Below, piece after piece: positions 24,674 through 36,248 of a stretch of DNA of 64,000 bases. A program made the translations under genes and the position numbers. The stretch lies in the NCBI GenBank assembly GCA_002803225.1, contig NXFV01000325.1, positions 1 through 64,000 of the forward strand, in the 5' to 3' direction. Below the pieces are notes generated by a model. That model did not search any database. It saw only the letters and a program-made list of their open reading frames with translations, and was not told where the DNA came from. This DNA is from Gamarada debralockiae (Eukaryota > Ascomycota > Leotiomycetes > Helotiales > Hyphodiscaceae). Each line of letters begins with the position of its first letter. Within the stretch, counting starts at the first letter, position 1.

Positions 24674-26616
24674 TGTTGGTTGGCAGATGGGGGGTAGAGA
24701 AGTGACGTTATTGCTGTTTGCGCCCAGCTACTCAATCCAACAATGCTGCGACAAAATTGGCTGCACAGCAAGCTTTCGATGAAGGAAACGACGGCAAGCT
24801 TTACAGATTCCCTTGGGCCGAGAAATCTCTGTGCTGGTGGTAGAATCGACGTTGGAAGGTCGGGCTTGACGTATCAAAACCGTCAAAGCGATAGGAAGTT
24901 CATACTGAGGAAATCGTATACGTTAGGGATTGAAAGCGAGTGTAAATGTCAATTTGATGATGAGCACGAGATGTGTCTCTCTTTCAACAGTCGTGTGTAG
25001 TCGCCTCACTCTCGGATATCTATCCCATCAATGGCGGTTGAAGACAAGCTTCCGCTAGAACCATGTCGCGTCACAAGCTTGAGCAAGGGCTCAAACCCCT
25101 TTCCAGACCATGTAACCAAACATCTGCAGCTCCCGCCCGGGAAAAGGCAGCGAGGAGTGTCGTGGGAAACATTACTGGTTGATCGGTTGGGACTTCAGCA
25201 CGTTTGGCATATCCAAAGGTGGGGACCAGCCAAGCAGAAGCTGTCCCGCCAAGAAAAGCCACCATTGCAACCGTTTCGCGAAACCTACGTCATCTACGGA
25301 GAGGAGAATTTCACAATTTGTCAATTCTCTCCAAGCTTTTATGCCAAATAAATCCGAGAAGCACCAAGATATAAACAAGTGTTGCCTTCACATCAGTAAT
25401 TTTATCATTTCAAGAAAGCAAAGAAAAATGGGGTCAAATCTTGGAAGTCTCAATAAAGTTCCCCTGTTTCCTCCGTGCGGTATGTCTCAAAATAAATTTC
25501 TCTTATCGTGACGCCACTCAGCCCCTGGATTCAGGGCATCGGCGCAATTTCAGCGATAAGCATGCCCCCTGACCGTGAGTGAATCGTCCAATCGCTGCAG
25601 GATCTCGGTTCAATTGATGCGGCCAACCGAGCTGCCATCACTGCAAGATTTTGAAAAGCTTTTTCATCCCTCCTTTCTAGAGAGTTCTGTCTTCTATGCA
25701 AGGCTTCAATTATTTCTTCGAGTACGAAAATAAGGGGAGGGTAGGTTTTTGGAAGAGAGCAAAGTGGCCCGCGTCGAGTCCAGAACAATGTGGATTTGTT
25801 TGATCAGCGACGCGTGGGGGGTCGCGAAGACAGGTGGAGACGGTGGAGACGGTGGAGACGTTGAATGCGAGAGATCGACCGAATCATCGATGTAGAGGCA
25901 TACAAGGCCGCTTGACAAAGTTGTACGCACATGACATCTCACAAAATATCAATTGCAGCTTTGAGATCATCGGGAGGGATAGAGCTCTCGGAAGGTTAGT
26001 TCTTCTCTTTCGACCCCGTCTCTGCACCTTTAAATCAATCAATTAGAATTAAAAGCGGCGTATTGGGATTTTTGTTGTGTTCGTGCTAATGGTCGTCGTT
26101 TTAATCGCACCTGCATCGGCCGATACTGATACCGATGTAAAACCGATACATATTTTATAAATAGAATTATCTGTCATCGAGGTTATTCAATCAGTCCCCT
26201 ATCGTTTCCTAGTATTTAAGTCTTCCCCAAGAAGTCTTTCCCAAGTGAGTTCCGTTTTCTTATTTGCCTCCCTCGCTTTGCTTGAGAATCCTTCTCATCC
26301 AACAAGTTGTCCAACGGCGGCGAGTTTCGGGATGAATGTAGGCCTTCGAAGTAAAGGAGAATTTCTGCGAGTACTTTGTCCTTCAAAATTGATTTGAAGG
26401 GAAGCTCGCGGCTCCATTGACATTTCTTCAAAAGCCCGTCGAGAGAGACATCACTAGTGACGACGGCAACGAACAGAAGGCAGATTACTACCTACAGAAG
26501 GCCGCTAAGGATTACATTATAAGCCGGAGTGACACGGGTGCAGCCATTGGTATGGTAACAGCCCCTAGAGCACAGACCTTATTCGACATGTCAGGTGTTA
26601 CTCAATCGTCTCCCTC
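24674..26616. other. Intergenic region with no clear gene
   Basis: It contains the promoter of the channel gene and a small 9-bp repeat (GGTGGAGAC x3, about 25835-25860). A 71-codon ATG frame at 26216-26431 (-) begins MKKCQWSRELPFKSILKDKV and has protein-like composition, but no family is recognised and no exon partner was found. Confidence 0.4.
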
Positions 26617-29600
26617 CTAACAGCCGTTGAGATATGCTGTAACGGCGCTTGTATCTGGATCGATCTCAAGGTATTCTGCTCTTCCATCTCCGTTCAGATC
26701 CGCGAACATCACATTTGCTCCACTGCTTCCATCGCCTCCAGTGATGCTGCCCCAAGGATACCAAACAACCTCCGCTGCGTGTGGCCCATCATCTGGTCCT
26801 CCACCATTCTCCCACATGCTAACGGCTCCCGAACCCGAGCGGGTTACTTTTAGATAGTCCGCCCTCCCGTCTCCATTAATATCAGCGAAGACGGTATTAT
26901 TTTGAACTCCGCCTACGCCAGTCGCAATGACACCCTGTGGCAGCCAACCTACAATCCCAGCGTGAGGGCCATCATCAATAGTTGGTCCAAGGTTGAGATA
27001 ACAAGTAACGGCACCATTAGCGTCAATAGAGAGATATTCTGCACGTCCGTCGCCATTGAGGTCAGCAAAGGCGACAGATGATCCCGGAGCTCCAATGCCA
27101 GATGCTATCATTCCTTGATAGAGCCATCCCACTTTAGCAGCATTCGGTCCATCATCCGGGCCTCCCAGGTTCAGCCAAGCTTCCACAGATCCATTCATAT
27201 GCACCCACAAATACTCTGCACGTCCGTCACCGTTCAGATCTGCGAACTGAACTTCTTGACGCTGAGCGCCTACACCTGTTGCAATCACACCCTGTGGCAG
27301 CCAGCTTACTTCGGCAGCGTGAGGCCCCTGATCAATACTCGACCCAAGGTTAAGGAAACAAGTCACAGCTCCGTTCTCGTCTACCCAGAGATACTCTGCT
27401 CGTCCGTCACCGTTGAGATCTGCGAAGTGAACGGCGCGTACGAGATCATAACCCATAGCTTCACATGAGTCACCAACTCTGAGCTCTACTTGTGGTTCAC
27501 CAGATCCATCTATGTTGCTGCAAGTACAACTGGTGCCAGACTCATCGGTACTGCATTTGACAAAAATGGTAAGCATTTACATCTGGAAATTGCATATAAT
27601 CCCTTTTAACATCGAATGAGCAGGAATAGCTTACAAATCTTCACAGGCAATGTTTGGGTACATATTTGCCCCGAGGCCAGCGCCATTCGCAATTTGTCCT
27701 TGTGGAATCCAGTTGGGAGGGGTGCTGCAGGTAACTAATCGACCACTACCCTCACCCGCAACAGGGGGACTTAGCCAACTCAATTCTGCATTCGCGTAAG
27801 CAATTGCGCGATACCAAGCACTGCCCATAATCGAGTAGCCTTGATCGTTGGGGTGGAGATCGTCGGTATAGTCACTAGAATAGAAGAGTTGTGAAAACAT
27901 GTCCACAACCATAACGTGGGAACCATTATTCTGGCGCGTAGCAACAAGTTCTGGAATAGCTGCGTTGTATTGGATGATATTTTGTTGGGTTGCAGAAGTC
28001 CCGGACGAAATAATCTGAGCGACCAGAAGCAGTGCGTCTGGGCAAGCGGCGATGATTTGGTCGATAAGATTTCCTAAACGATCTGGAGCTGTAGTTGGAT
28101 CCAAGGGAAGGTTCATATCATTAGTGCCTGCATGAAGTAAAATGACGTTAGGACGTTGAGGTAGCACAGCCGTGGCGAAGGATGCAATCTGATCAATAGT
28201 TGCCCCGTTGTGGCCTTCATTGTTGTTATCTACCATGGTACCTGATCGAAGCGATCCAATAAGATCAACTGTGTTGCCAGTATTTCCATTTCCGGAAAGT
28301 TGATTGTATAGCTCGAGTCTATAACCATTTCCGTCTGTACTTTGGTAGCCATTGGTGATGGAATCTATAGAAATGTCAGATTACAAGTGCTTCACTTGGC
28401 GGGTCAGCGTACCTCCAAGTGGCAAGATTCTAAGATCCGCATTATTTAAAGCAAATGTGTAGTAATTAGCAAGCCAGGCTTGGTTTTGAGCGACGTAGTC
28501 CTGGTCCAAGTCCTCGTCTGTGCCAAGATTGTCAATTGTTAAATTAGTAATGGAATTGGTAAGACCGCTTCGATCGCCGCATCCAGGATGCGCGTACGAC
28601 GGATCAGTCTCGATAGTGAGCTCTTCAGTAGCATTGAAGTCGACAACACCATCAGCATCAATAGTATATTCAAGCAATGGTTGTCCTGCACTGTCCCGAG
28701 GGGCAGATACAGGTCCCTTGCTAGTTTTAGGGAGATATGGATATCTGTCAAGCTCATATCAGCATGAGTGTTGAATCAAAGGCGCTAAGAGAACTAACTG
28801 CCCTATTTGGTTTGTGACATAGTTTGCCAATGCAAAGAATGCAAAGTTGTCCGCTGTAGTAACTGTTAGTTCTTTCTTGCTTTTCATACAGGAACTCAGA
28901 AACTCGCCGTTTCGTTGGGTATAGTAACCTGCAAATCCTACAGCTCTGTACCTGCCAAGGATTCGAGCATTGAGTGCACCATACGCATGGTCTGTCGCCA
29001 AGGACCCTCCGTCTCTCCATTTAATTGTCAAATCGGTAGTTGACGGATTTGTCCCTGGTGCATTCATGAAGTAATCTAGGTGAGTGAGTTCATGGTAAAA
29101 TGTGCGAGCGCGATTGTCAAATTTCTGAAGGTCTGTCCAATAGGGCTGTGCCATTGCCGCCGCAAGATTATTCTGAGTGAAGAATCCAGTGCAGAATGTT
29201 ATCTGAGACCACCCACCAACGCCAACTGGATCCGAGTAGGCTTGTAGTCGAACAGTGCTCTGCCCGACATTGGGTAGAGGTTGTGAGCCATCAGAACATT
29301 GGTCAGAAGGTGGGAGGATGTCTCCACAAATGTTGTCAGGATCTCCAGTCTCGTCTCCGCCGCTGCATCGTGCCTTTCAACATTGCCAATCAGAACCTTG
29401 ATATTTGCCAGAGGGTATTGTCAGCATTAGGAGCACTGACTCTTATCCAAAGAACAGCAAGATTGCCTTTAGGTGTCAACCATGTATAATAAGCTTGCTG
29501 GACTTGAACTAAGATATCTTCCCGTGCAGGAGTTAGTCTCGCACCTACCAAGAGTGACAGACCAGGTATCACTCACTCGTAATTTGGGTTTTAACGTCAT

Positions 29601-29970
29601 TTGTGAGCTGATACTTCCCAGATTGTGGTCCAAAAAATTCTTTGGCTGCGGTGCTTTTCCAATCTATATTCTTGTAATTGCTGGGTATATTCGCGATCGT
29701 GTGCATGTCATTGTACGCTTCCAAAATGGCAGCTCTCTCAGATGCTCCACAGCCAGCCCATCCAAACAATCGTGTGCCAAAGTAATTCTGGACTGTGGGG
29801 TCCGTGAGGGATGGATACGGAGGAAACGGGTCGTTAGAGTAGTCTGGAGACCCGGGTGGGATAACCAGTTGTGAGCTTCCCAAGCCGCTGAAAGAAAAAA
29901 TTGTAAAAAGCATAAAGATATAGGAAAGCCTCATCATCATCAGCGACATGTTGAGTATACTGACAGACAT
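26617..29970 (-). CDS. Secreted M35-like metallopeptidase / SGNH hydrolase / VCBS-repeat fusion
   Basis: Seven exons, complement(26617..27550, 27635..28364, 28413..28744, 28799..28853, 28908..29373, 29441..29517, 29577..29970), stay in frame for 995 residues. A signal peptide starts at one of several Met codons (29970, or 29949 giving MSLMMMRLSYIFMLFTIF). Residues about 30-420 are aspzincin/M35-like: zinc motif HELTH at 251-255 and LATDHAYG at 282-289, supplying the third ligand Asp285. Residues about 437-640 form an SGNH esterase (CE3-like): GDSITNG at 441-447, GTND at 521-524, DDLHP at 609-613. Residues about 690-995 hold five VCBS/FG-GAP repeats (FADLNGDGRAEYL). The intron joining exons 3 and 4 is GC-AG (54 bp). 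All catalytic residues are present. A role in attacking plant wall esters and protein together is inference. Confidence 0.87.
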
Positions 29971-30294
29971 TGGCTACAACTTCAAGGATATGCTTGCAGT
30001 GAGTGGTTATTGCTCCTAGTGCTTGGAGGAAGACTTGGGCACCTTTAAGAATCCTGACTGTTTTCATTTATATACCATGCTACGCCGCCCACTCCTCTAG
30101 TGGGCAGTCATTTTGAAAGTAAATATGAAATAGCTAAGTCTGGAAAAGCTATAAATAGGCTGAAAGACTTATTAGTTATTTTTGAAAATCAATACCGCGC
30201 CACTCTTGCTCAGGCTTTGCTTTGTCTTTCGTTGGATGTATATGAGCTACAACAAACCTGTGCCGTATTTCACACTTGTATGCACTGGCACGTT

Positions 30295-30397
30295 GTTAGA
30301 AGGCAAAGCATTGTTGGAAGGCAAGCGTTGTTGGAAGGCAAGCGTTGTTGGAAGGCAAGCATTGTTGGAAGGCAAGCGTTGTTGGAAGGTAAGCATT
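30295..30397 (+). repeat. 17-bp minisatellite, six units
   Basis: Unit GTTGGAAGGCAAGC(A/G)TT; the first unit is 18 bp and variant, the others are 17 bp with one or two changes. It lies upstream of the hypothetical gene at 30946 and codes for nothing evident. There are no spacers, so it is not a CRISPR array. Confidence 0.88.
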
Positions 30398-30521
30398 ATT
30401 GCGGTATATTTTAGGGATCATGGGATCACCATTAACTTTACTCGCACCTACCCGCAGCTTCACTGGAGAGTTGTGGCCCCCTTGCCATAATTAGGCCCCA
30501 TTGATTGGTGTGACTACCGAC

Positions 30522-30639
30522 TACGGAGGTACAGGCTCTAATGACCGCCTTTCGCTCGCAGGGATTAATTTGTATAGGCAAAATGATTTGGTGGCAGAAC
30601 CAAGGCGATGTAACAAACATTAGGGCCTGTGCCTCCGTA
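30522..30639. mobile_element. Short TA-flanked inverted-repeat element (114 bp)
   Basis: The left arm CGGAGGTACAGGCTCTAATG and the reverse complement of the right arm, CGGAGGCACAGGCCCTAATG, differ at two positions, and both ends are flanked by TA. The interior is about 74 bp without coding capacity. It looks like a second, smaller MITE family, distinct from the CGAAGG family at 7-9 kb. The sequence at 55122-55134 (TACGGAGGTACC) may be a further relic. Confidence 0.7.
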
Positions 30640-30945
30640 CGGCATCAGTGGCATCCTTTCAGGTGGTCAGCAATACGGACAGGTTCTGAAAAGGTTGTCA
30701 CTAGTCGTTCGGTTCCTACCCGATAGCGAAAGCGAGCGGGCGATTAGTCAATTTACCCGGATACCCCGCTTGCATCCAAAGCTGTCGAGCACAAAGTTCA
30801 AAGTGGCACAAGCAAAAAGGCTCAGAACTTCACCCTTCCGCAGAAACAATCTCCTGCTCTGCATTATTCTGCAAGACATCTCGGATTTCGGTAGCTCTTA
30901 CTGCATTAAGTTGCTGCTTCCTCATTAGCCTCGTACCTATTCGAC

Positions 30946-31476
30946 ATGGCAGCTCGAGAAAAAATAGCACCGCACCCGATATTTCGGGATCCCAATCGAA
31001 GGGCCGTCTTTGACATGTTCGGCTGCAATATCTATGCGTGGCCATCTAAAGGGGGAGTGATTATGCGTCTCAATGCCGACATCGTCGAGCTCAAACAACT
31101 TGGCTTTGATCCTTTGGATCCACCAGCAAGGCGAATCGCGGATCAAGAGAAGGAAGATGCTTTTTGTTTAGAACTAAGAAAGGCGGGCGGGAAATGGTGG
31201 GAAAGTGAGCGGAGGTGGCAAGATGTGTTGGTCAAGGATTGGAATGATACCGAGCCGACGGACGAGGAATTAAGGGAGGTTTGGTTCGGCTGGCCGGACG
31301 AAGGAGGGTTGCTTGTGCTTGAGTGTGAGGGACCAGGCGAAGTTCCTGAGGATATTGGGAGGTTGAGAATGGCTATTACAATGCAGGAGAGGTGCACGAT
31401 TTTGAAAGAAAGGTTTGGAGCAAAGTTTTACAAAGATCCTGCCTTGTATAATGGGTTAATGGACGTGTATTCATAA
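30946..31476 (+). CDS. Hypothetical protein, 176 residues, single exon
   Basis: An intact ATG-to-stop frame without introns, starting MAAREKIAPHPIFRDPNRRA. The protein is soluble, charged and tryptophan-rich in the middle (GGKWWESERRWQDVLVKDW). It has no signal peptide, membrane segment or cysteine pattern. Codon phase, low stop density and mixed composition favour a real gene over chance. I do not recognise the family. It lies between two repeat elements (minisatellite and short MITE) upstream and a gene-free stretch downstream. Confidence 0.65.
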   Translation: MAAREKIAPHPIFRDPNRRAVFDMFGCNIYAWPSKGGVIMRLNADIVELKQLGFDPLDPPARRIADQEKEDAFCLELRKAGGKWWESERRWQDVLVKDWNDTEPTDEELREVWFGWPDEGGLLVLECEGPGEVPEDIGRLRMAITMQERCTILKERFGAKFYKDPALYNGLMDVYS

Positions 31477-32568
31477 TGAGAGGCTGCGATTTCAACATAC
31501 GAGAGGATATGATTGGAGGAACTTCAGACTTGAAGAACAGTAAACCGAGACCTGTGGATTTGGTTGTCTATTCTGACTTTTCACACGTAGCTCTTGTTGA
31601 AACAAACATTCAAAGTAAGTACACTAATTGGGAAGGTTATAAAATAAGTGGCACAGCTCACAATATAGATAACTTGTCTATTTCGGAATATATACGATTA
31701 TATTGAGGTTCAAAATACCAGTCACTGTGATAGGTAACTTGTGAAGTGCAAATAGCTCTAAGTATTCTCTGTTATATGTCTTGTCAGAGTTCATTAATTA
31801 TCAACTTAAAGCTCCTCCTGCCGAGGAAGGCGACAACGTTAATTGCAATATCGATCGCGCAACCCGGGAGTCGTCGAGACCTGACTCTGCTAATTAGGGG
31901 AAGAACAAGATCCTTCAACAATTCCCATCAACAATCTATCCAACCGAGTACATCGCCCGGTCTTGCTGTTGACCTACTGCGCTCTAAGATATGAAGCCAT
32001 TCTAAGACGTAACACCAAGGCTCATAATCCGTCCACCAGTCATACCAATATACATAACAGAAGTGAGGATCTTGAGGCTCTATCAAGCCCCACATGATGA
32101 AAAATTCATCGTATGAATCGTTTCTCAACCACAGGACGCCCCAACACTACCGGAATTGGCTTTCTGCGTGAGCGGAATGAGGAGAGATATTTGTTTTGCC
32201 GATTTTTGGTAACGCCTCTACAACCCTATATCTTCCTGTGTTGAATTCCTTAACGCAAAAGGGGGTGCGAAACCCTGTACAATTAGACTCCTCAGCCTGT
32301 CGTCTGCAGCCATGAAGACTTTTTCAACTTTGAAGTCTTGCACATCGTAATTCACTGAAGACCGAAATCATTTACTGATGCCGAGCAGATAAAACTGAAT
32401 AAGCACCCTTAGGTTATTTGGGAGGTCTGTTCAAGGTCCTATATACCTTCAAAAACATAATTACCAGAACCTTTATCTGAACTTAAAACCTTCGCAGCTT
32501 TTGATCCGGGTTGGATTCGAAATACGTTGAAGTGCCAACGCTTCAACGCTTCGGATCCTCACATTCGT
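31477..32568. other. AT-rich intergenic region
   Basis: No supported gene. The frame directly after the hypothetical gene (31476-31706, +) starts in the overlap with its stop region and has no recognisable content. Confidence 0.45.
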
Positions 32569-33150
32569 TTATAAACACGCTCCTGAAGGGCATTCAAGAC
32601 ACCATCGGTCCATGCCTCTGAGGAGTTTTTCGACTTGACCTTCCAGGAATTTATCGATTACATCTAAACATTCCTGGACCATATCAGGCGCCTCCGGAGC
32701 CCCGCGTTGGCCCATGATATTCACTACGCGTACGGGAAGCATCTGGCGGTCCTCCATTCTCGCATTAGAGATAGGTATCGTCTTTCCCAGTCGTAGTGTA
32801 GTTACAATCACGGAAATGTGCAATCTAAGAAAGATAGAAGGCTACGTCTGATTTCAGGTGTGGTCGAGTTATAAAATAGGACAGGAGGGATGCAGTCCTC
32901 ACTTTATACTTGGCTGAAGTGTTGCGTCCAGAGCCTTGCGGTGCCACGTTTCGTTTCCCGCATACCCTCTTGATCGTGCTGGATAGGAAACCTGAGCCTC
33001 AGTACTTAGAGGGTGCTTCGACAACCTGGGTGACTGTTCCACGCGAACCCTTATCGATTCTGCCCCTCTCAGAGTCTCACGCAGAGCTTTCAGTGATTGA
33101 AATGCACTCGTTTCCCCAACCCCTAGCAGCCTACAGCTCAGCCTAGGAGC
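32569..33150 (-). CDS. Unrecognised spliced coding fragment, start not found
   Basis: Two exons join cleanly: an open stretch from 33150 down to 32903, then 32824 to 32569. The 78-bp intron has donor GTGAGG and acceptor CTTAG, and the join is in frame (DATLQPSIK to LHISVIVTTLRLGKTIPIS). The product ends GMDRWCLECPSGACL before a stop. Upstream of 33150 the frame is closed by TAG and there is no Met, so at least one 5' exon is missing. A candidate lies about 33240-33330 (minus), encoding an Ala/Lys-rich stretch (ADAAKKPAAAR). The family is not recognised. It could equally be a 5'-truncated relic. Confidence 0.42.
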
Positions 33151-33870
33151 CTAGGTCTGCGTGCACGATGGTGTGTCACAGACTCAAATCACCAAGGGCC
33201 AACGACCAAGAGAAATCGCAAATCGAGTGGTTGGTTTTTGCATCTGAATCCAGACTCCACCTCACTCTTGCAGCGGCAGGTTTCTTGGCTGCATCGGCGG
33301 ATTCGTTCTTTAAGAGTGCAGCCTTATTCTTGGGAAGTCAGTCCGAGCATGCTTTCAATCAATAATATGACGCCTGACCCAGTCTAACATTCCGTGAATT
33401 TGTGTAGGTCCTACTGAGATGGCCTGCTCAGGCCATGAGAGATCATCGCAAGTGCCGGCCTCTTATAGAGCAACAGCTATCATATACACCACAATAGCAA
33501 TTTCCAACCCATAGAAGCAAGAGTAACGCGGACTAGATCAGAGCAAATATCACTGTCAACTAGTATTCAGAGGGCCATTTATAATTATTGCCCGTTCAAA
33601 AGACAAAATTTCCCGCTTTGAGCTGCTCGACGTTTATAACACCCCAAGATTTAAAGTCGAGTGGGGATGTGACCCCTGAACGCACGGGCCACCAGGACTC
33701 GGACGCGACTTCCAATAATTTTTGAGACCTTCAAAGACGATTGAATAAACATCACACGCAACGAAGAACACAACGAATTTGCTTCACATCCACTCCCCAA
33801 TGAGTTTACGAATTAAAGATACACTCACTAGCTGACACCCTTCCCCTCGAACCCTTTCACAAACGCCACA
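33151..33870. other. Promoter region of the ELMO gene
   Basis: No supported complete gene. It may include 5' exon(s) of the minus-strand fragment at 32569-33150 and contains the upstream region of the ELMO gene. Confidence 0.4.
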
Positions 33871-36039
33871 ATGGACCAATCCGACATCCCCGCCCTCCTC
33901 TCGCGCCTCTCCAGCGACGAAGATGCCATGCGCAAGATGGCAGTCTTCAAGCTGCAATCTTCAATCAACGACCCCTCCTTCGCAGACCTATTCATCTCCT
34001 CCGGCGGCCTCAATATCCTACGGCGATTGATCATGACAACCGGCGGAAACACTCTCGCATACTCCCTCCAATCCCTCAGCCGTCTCCTCGAAGTCGACAT
34101 GGGCTGGGAGATCTTCGAGTCCTCAGGAGCAGGCGAACTCGTGGAACGCGTCGTCGAATTGATCGTTACGCACCCTCTTGTCAATATTCTGCGCGGCGCT
34201 ATGTCTATACTCGTAGCGATTGTGAGCCATCCGCAGACATCTCGGGGCGCAATAAGAATACCTGGCGCGTTCGGATTCAGGGCATTGAAACCAGCTGTTG
34301 CGGTCTACCCCCAATTCTTCGAGATGGTGGTCTCGCAGCTCAATTCAGCAGATCACGCGCTTTGCGCAAATGCACTGATGTTGTTGAATGCGTTAATGCG
34401 GGATGCGATTACGAACGATGGTGGGACTGGAAAGGATGGTGCGGGCAAGAGCAGTGGGACAGGAGAAGAATGGCCGAAGTTCATAAAACGATTGCAGGAT
34501 TTGGGGGTAATTAAGGCGGTTTACATTTTGATGCAGAGTTCGGCGTTGCAGGACCTTGCGCATCCGTTGTTGGAGTTCCAGGCGCTGACGAAGGTGTTGC
34601 TGAAGAAGTGGAGAGATGTTAAGGTGGATCTGGAGAGACCGGAACATAGGAGGGCGTTGAAGGGGTTACATTTGGCTAGTGCGCCGGAGAAGAAGGATCA
34701 TTATGGGAATGGGGGCACGAGGGTGGAGGAATTGGCGGATACTGGGAAGAAGGGAAGCAGGAAACACAATCCGGAGAAGTGGCGGCGACTAGGATTCGAA
34801 ACAGAAAGTCCTGCCTGGGAATTCGATATAACTGGTTTTTTGGGTATGATGGATCTGACAGACTTCGTGAGGAAGCAAGAAGATGGATTTCAGAAACTGC
34901 TCCTGGAACAATCCTCAAGGCCGATGAACGAAAGATGTCCAATTGCACGAGCCAGTTTAGCAGTTACATCGATATTATACGAACACTTCGAGGTCGATAA
35001 GTCAGATGTCGAAGATGCGAAGAGTTATCTGGTGTTGGATGGGATGAAGAATTACGACAAGATATTCCGGCCGCTCCTTTTGCAATGGTCGAGATTACAT
35101 ACCGCGAGTCTACAATCATTCTTCCGATTATGGAAATCAACTGGAGCAGAACATGATGACTTCGATAAGGTGGCAGAGCTTGTGCGGATACTTATCGAGC
35201 AAGTTGTTGGCCAGGCATCGCGAACCAAGGACGTCCAAGAAGTGGAAGAGGAGCTGTCAGAGTTCGATTATTCACGGTTGCGCGAGCTGCAGATGGAATT
35301 GCTAGAATTGACATTCGAGGACGAATGGGGTCACCATCTAGTACAAGTCCGAGACGAACTGAAGCACGAAGCTCTCCAATTTGTCAAGGAACAAAGAATA
35401 CGGTGCCTTCTCCAAGGAGCATGGTTTCCTCGAATCTCGCACAAAGAAGATGGACTACGAAACGGATCACGAGGACCAGTCTCGACATCTTGGCGATATG
35501 TCAAGCTTTCGCACAATCGTCGATATCTACACTACTCCGACTTCCCCTCTCAAACCAAGCACGAGCCCTCGCTCGACGAATTGAACGAAAAGATCGACCT
35601 GGGAACCATCAGCTCAGTCGTCTCTAACGTCTCAGCTTCCAATGACGAAAGCTCAAGTATCACCAGTAGCTCAACCCTTAAGACGTTGTCGCATGCGCCA
35701 AAGCAGACTTCCACGACGAAAATCACAATCAACAGCTTCGTCACATCCGATACCAAGTCTCAAGGCTCCAATTCCGATTCCGCTGAGAGGGCTATCCTGA
35801 CTTTGATGCCCCCTACTCATAGTCTGGCGTCGGAATGGCTGGACGGACTGCTCATGCTGTTGAACCAAGCTCCGATTACGGCTGAGACGAACAAGCTGGT
35901 GGGGCTGGTTAGCGAGTATGGATTGAAGATTAGGCTGTTGAATGTCAGGCTCGATGATGGATATGCGGGACCTCCGCAAGGTGCGGGAGTGGTGCCGAGT
36001 CGGGAGGGGCTGGATGATGATTATTATTATGAGGTTTAG
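33871..36039 (+). CDS. ELMO/CED-12 domain protein with PH-like C-terminus
   Basis: Intronless, 722 residues. In animals, ELMO proteins pair with DOCK-type exchange factors to activate Rac; the fungal counterpart probably acts as a cytosolic scaffold for small-GTPase signalling and polarity. Residues about 1-240 form an armadillo-like helical repeat region (LSRLSSDEDAMRKMAVFKLQ, GGLNILRRLI). Residues about 260-480 hold the ELMO core (FLGMMDLTDFVRKQEDGFQK, NERCPIARASLAVTSILYEH). Residues about 500-720 form a PH-like domain (CLLQGAWFPR, WRYVKLSHNRRYLHYSDF) interrupted by a Ser-rich loop. The C-terminus ends DDDYYYEV. The start at 33871 is the first Met of the domain and gives the expected length. 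No damage is seen. Confidence 0.88.
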   Translation: MDQSDIPALLSRLSSDEDAMRKMAVFKLQSSINDPSFADLFISSGGLNILRRLIMTTGGNTLAYSLQSLSRLLEVDMGWEIFESSGAGELVERVVELIVTHPLVNILRGAMSILVAIVSHPQTSRGAIRIPGAFGFRALKPAVAVYPQFFEMVVSQLNSADHALCANALMLLNALMRDAITNDGGTGKDGAGKSSGTGEEWPKFIKRLQDLGVIKAVYILMQSSALQDLAHPLLEFQALTKVLLKKWRDVKVDLERPEHRRALKGLHLASAPEKKDHYGNGGTRVEELADTGKKGSRKHNPEKWRRLGFETESPAWEFDITGFLGMMDLTDFVRKQEDGFQKLLLEQSSRPMNERCPIARASLAVTSILYEHFEVDKSDVEDAKSYLVLDGMKNYDKIFRPLLLQWSRLHTASLQSFFRLWKSTGAEHDDFDKVAELVRILIEQVVGQASRTKDVQEVEEELSEFDYSRLRELQMELLELTFEDEWGHHLVQVRDELKHEALQFVKEQRIRCLLQGAWFPRISHKEDGLRNGSRGPVSTSWRYVKLSHNRRYLHYSDFPSQTKHEPSLDELNEKIDLGTISSVVSNVSASNDESSSITSSSTLKTLSHAPKQTSTTKITINSFVTSDTKSQGSNSDSAERAILTLMPPTHSLASEWLDGLLMLLNQAPITAETNKLVGLVSEYGLKIRLLNVRLDDGYAGPPQGAGVVPSREGLDDDYYYEV

Positions 36040-36248
36040 ATGTATGTTTATGTTACAGTATGGGTGGGCAAGCGTCAGATACCCTGGGTTTTGTTGGGAT
36101 TGTAGTACTGTGGAGCGTATTGTTCGCGGGAGCTGGTCTGGAAATTATATACCAGTACGTTACTCCTTACTCCATATGCGTTCAAAATATACCTCTTCCC
36201 GTCCAAAATTTGCCATGATTTATACCTCAAGTTCCTCAACGTATTTGT

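Noticed and set aside
30295..30397. Possible CRISPR-like array
   Set aside because: Units are directly adjacent without unique spacers, and the genome is fungal; it is a minisatellite.
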